From the NCBI GenBank assembly GCA_001931875.2, contig MSJH02000680.1, positions 1 to 32,985 of the forward strand: a stretch of 32,985 nucleotides of DNA. The letters are read 5' to 3'. Position 1 is the first letter of the stretch. Every line of letters begins with the position of its first letter. Shown here one piece after another: positions 31,401 through 32,985 of the stretch. The translations under genes and the position numbers were made by a program. The DNA is from Byssochlamys sp. IMV 00236 (Eukaryota; Ascomycota; Eurotiomycetes; Eurotiales; Thermoascaceae). A model generated the notes under the pieces. That model saw nothing but the letters and a program-made list of their open reading frames with translations. It made no database searches and had not been told where the DNA came from.

Positions 31401-31682
31401 AGCGCGGAGAACAGCCACGGGAAGGCAACGTTCTGAAGAATGCGCCTCACACGCAACGAGACCTACTGTCTAGCGAATGGAACCGTCCGTATTCGCGGGA
31501 GGAAGCTGCCTATCCTCAGCGATGGCTGTTGGAGAAGAAGTTCTGGCCCACGGTGACCCGTGTAGATGATGGTGAGTTCTTTTGTTCCTTTTCAAAACGT
31601 TTAGCACGAAGCTAACTGTGGTGCAGCATTTGGCGACCAGAATCTCTTCTGCACCTGCGGCCCGGTCGAAGATAGCGAATAA
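28439..31682 (+). CDS. Glycine dehydrogenase (decarboxylating), glycine cleavage system P protein
   Basis: The PLP-dependent P protein decarboxylates glycine and passes the aminomethyl group to the lipoyl H protein in the mitochondrial glycine cleavage complex, feeding one-carbon folate metabolism. Exon 1 is 28439-31571, a 55-bp GTGAGT...GCTAAC...GCAG intron covers 31572-31626, and exon 2 is 31627-31682; together they give 1062 aa, a normal eukaryotic length. The first 60 or so residues are Arg/Ser/Ala-rich with almost no acids (a mitochondrial presequence). IDTFPRRHIGPS opens the N-terminal half. The C-terminal half carries HSMIPLGSCTMKLNA, QPNSGAQGEF and the PLP-lysine motif HLNLHKTFCIPHGGGGPG with Lys at about 807. 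The last exon ends DQNLFCTCGPVEDSE, as in homologues. The E-box and pyrimidine tract upstream are possible promoter elements. Confidence 0.97.
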
Positions 31683-32872
31683 TTGTGATACCCCCTCTTT
31701 CTGTTGTTTTCTCTCGTGTCTAGGGCGGACCCTGTTCAAGATTTATGACTGCATATCTGAATATTTCAACATCTCTTGTTCGCTGCGTTTCAGCGGATCC
31801 TGACGAATGTTACGCATTGACTATGATTCAACATTGCCATAGACTTCGCAACATCTCGCGAGGTTTTCTCCACTTTAGTTGGGCTTCATTTCCGTGTAAT
31901 ATAATAGTATAGATATCCTTTCGATGGATTCCAGAATATATCAATGTGTTAGTATTCTCCAGCATCATTTTCCTCTCTGAGCACGTATACTTGAGGAAAG
32001 AATTGTCTTCTGTAGTGACCCTCTCTTGTCTAGAAATAATAATGATAGAACCCTTGGCACGGCATAACAGAATATAACAGTAATTGTAGCAATTGTTGAT
32101 TCTCACGGCAAGGCAGCCCCACCAAACAGACGCTTATCGGAGATGGCCGATGCCCGATGACCCCAGAAAGCAGAAAAGCCACCACGCCAACATCGACGAT
32201 ATCATGCTGGATGATTCATTAGTTAGTTAGTTCGCAGTTGTAGCGGTGATAGTGATAGGAAGTTGCGCTTTCACTGGCAGCTTCTCTATTCTCCCAATCC
32301 TAATGTTTGCGAGAAACAGCTGCTGGCATCCATTACTTAAGTATGTATGTGTGGAATGCACCCCTTCCGGACGCATGCGGGGAGATGTTTCTCTGGTTGC
32401 TCCCCATGTCGGCCTCTCCTCTTCCCAGCATCCTCACGAGCAGAGGATCTCTAGCAGAGCATGCGTTGGAATCCGATCCGATCAGCAGTTCAACTATCTA
32501 CTAGTGACCGGCTAGTTAGCTCAATTTTGGCATCCCCGTGGAGTTCGCCGCCAGCCTACTTTAGCTGTTCTTAGACCCCAGCGGGCCGGAGATCGGGCTG
32601 GATTCCCGCCATCGTTCCTGGATTCGAGATATAAGAGGCTTGTTTTCCTGCCAGCTGGGGCTTGGACTGGCCTTTTTGGAGAGTTTGCAGCTTCATCGCT
32701 TCAGTTGATATTCCGGATTTTCTTTCTAGTAACTATTTGTCTTCTGCAGGAGCGGTTCAGCTGTCTGGACGGGTGTCGTCGGAGATAGAAGTCGCTATCG
32801 CGTCTCCATTGCAGATCATCCCATCAGGCCACTCTTTCTGCTTTCTCCGCTCTTATCGCAGCAAACATCATC
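31683..32872. other. 3' flank of glycine decarboxylase and upstream region of a gene beyond the window
   Basis: About 1.2 kb with no convincing coding frame. Open frames at 31828-32106 (-) and 32246-32515 (+) have no recognisable motifs. The right part becomes pyrimidine-rich, in keeping with an approaching promoter. Confidence 0.5.
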
Positions 32873-32887
32873 TATATATATATAAAG
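32873..32887 (+). promoter_or_regulatory. TATA-like element before the window end
   Basis: An alternating TA run ending TATAAAG, followed within about 50 bp by a CT-rich tract. This is the arrangement of many fungal core promoters, so a plus-strand gene probably begins beyond 32985. Confidence 0.4.
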
Positions 32888-32932
32888 AGGTGGAAGATCC
32901 CACCTTCCTGTGCTTCCAATTTCATTGTTCCA

Positions 32933-32985
32933 TCTCTCTCTCTCTCTCTCTCTCTCTCCTTTTTTTTTTTTTTTTTTTTTTTTTT
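32933..32985. repeat. (TC)13 microsatellite followed by T26
   Basis: Thirteen TC units (32933-32958), one C, then 26 consecutive T bases to the last base of the window: 53 uninterrupted pyrimidines. Such a tract commonly stops assembly, so the window end may be a contig end. Confidence 0.85.

Overview
The window looks like nuclear DNA of a filamentous ascomycete, most likely an Aspergillus or close Eurotiales relative. The evidence is the gene architecture (compact genes with GT-AG introns of about 53-118 bp, mostly GTRAGT donors) and the gene families: an S28 prolyl peptidase, a CYP52-like P450, a C-X2-C/F-box protein, a fungal sugar porter, a Prm10/ThrE-type membrane protein and a mitochondrial glycine decarboxylase. 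No prokaryotic operon structure, CRISPR array, rRNA or convincing tRNA was seen.

Layout. 1-2682 is gene-poor. 2683-4266 (+) is a GH5 endoglycoceramidase-type gene whose signal-peptide region is cut from the catalytic body by an in-frame stop. A minus-strand block follows: P450 (4673-6501, 4 exons), a small 8-cysteine protein with a C-terminal hydrophobic tail (7367-7849) and a secreted PL7-type polysaccharide lyase (8757-9500). After a 2.3 kb gap come a secreted S28 serine peptidase (11786-13566, +, 3 exons), a small protein with a PD-(D/E)XK-like motif (14010-14603, -) and an F-box protein (15684-17329, -, 4 exons). A short Lys/Glu-rich coiled-coil gene (18022-18517, +, 3 exons) is proposed from splice-site reasoning. 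Then come 2.6 kb without a convincing gene, an MFS sugar transporter (21122-23281, +, 9 exons), a Prm10-like protein (24290-26734, -, intronless) and the glycine decarboxylase P protein (28439-31682, +, 2 exons). The window ends in a TATA-like element, a (TC)13 repeat and a T26 run, which looks like the promoter or leader of a gene beyond the end, or a contig end.

Function. The left two thirds is accessory in character: secreted hydrolases and a lyase, a lipid-type P450, an F-box protein and a nuclease-like orphan, separated by long gene-poor gaps. The right third carries housekeeping or core functions (glycine cleavage, Prm10). No biosynthetic backbone enzyme (PKS, NRPS, terpene cyclase) is present, so there is no basis for calling a secondary-metabolite cluster. 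The most unusual items are the premature stop in the GH5 gene, the nuclease-like orphan bracketed by short repeats, a 24-bp palindrome on the predicted splice acceptor of the small coiled-coil gene, and the 8-cysteine protein that lacks an evident signal peptide. I found no clear-cut new multigene system.
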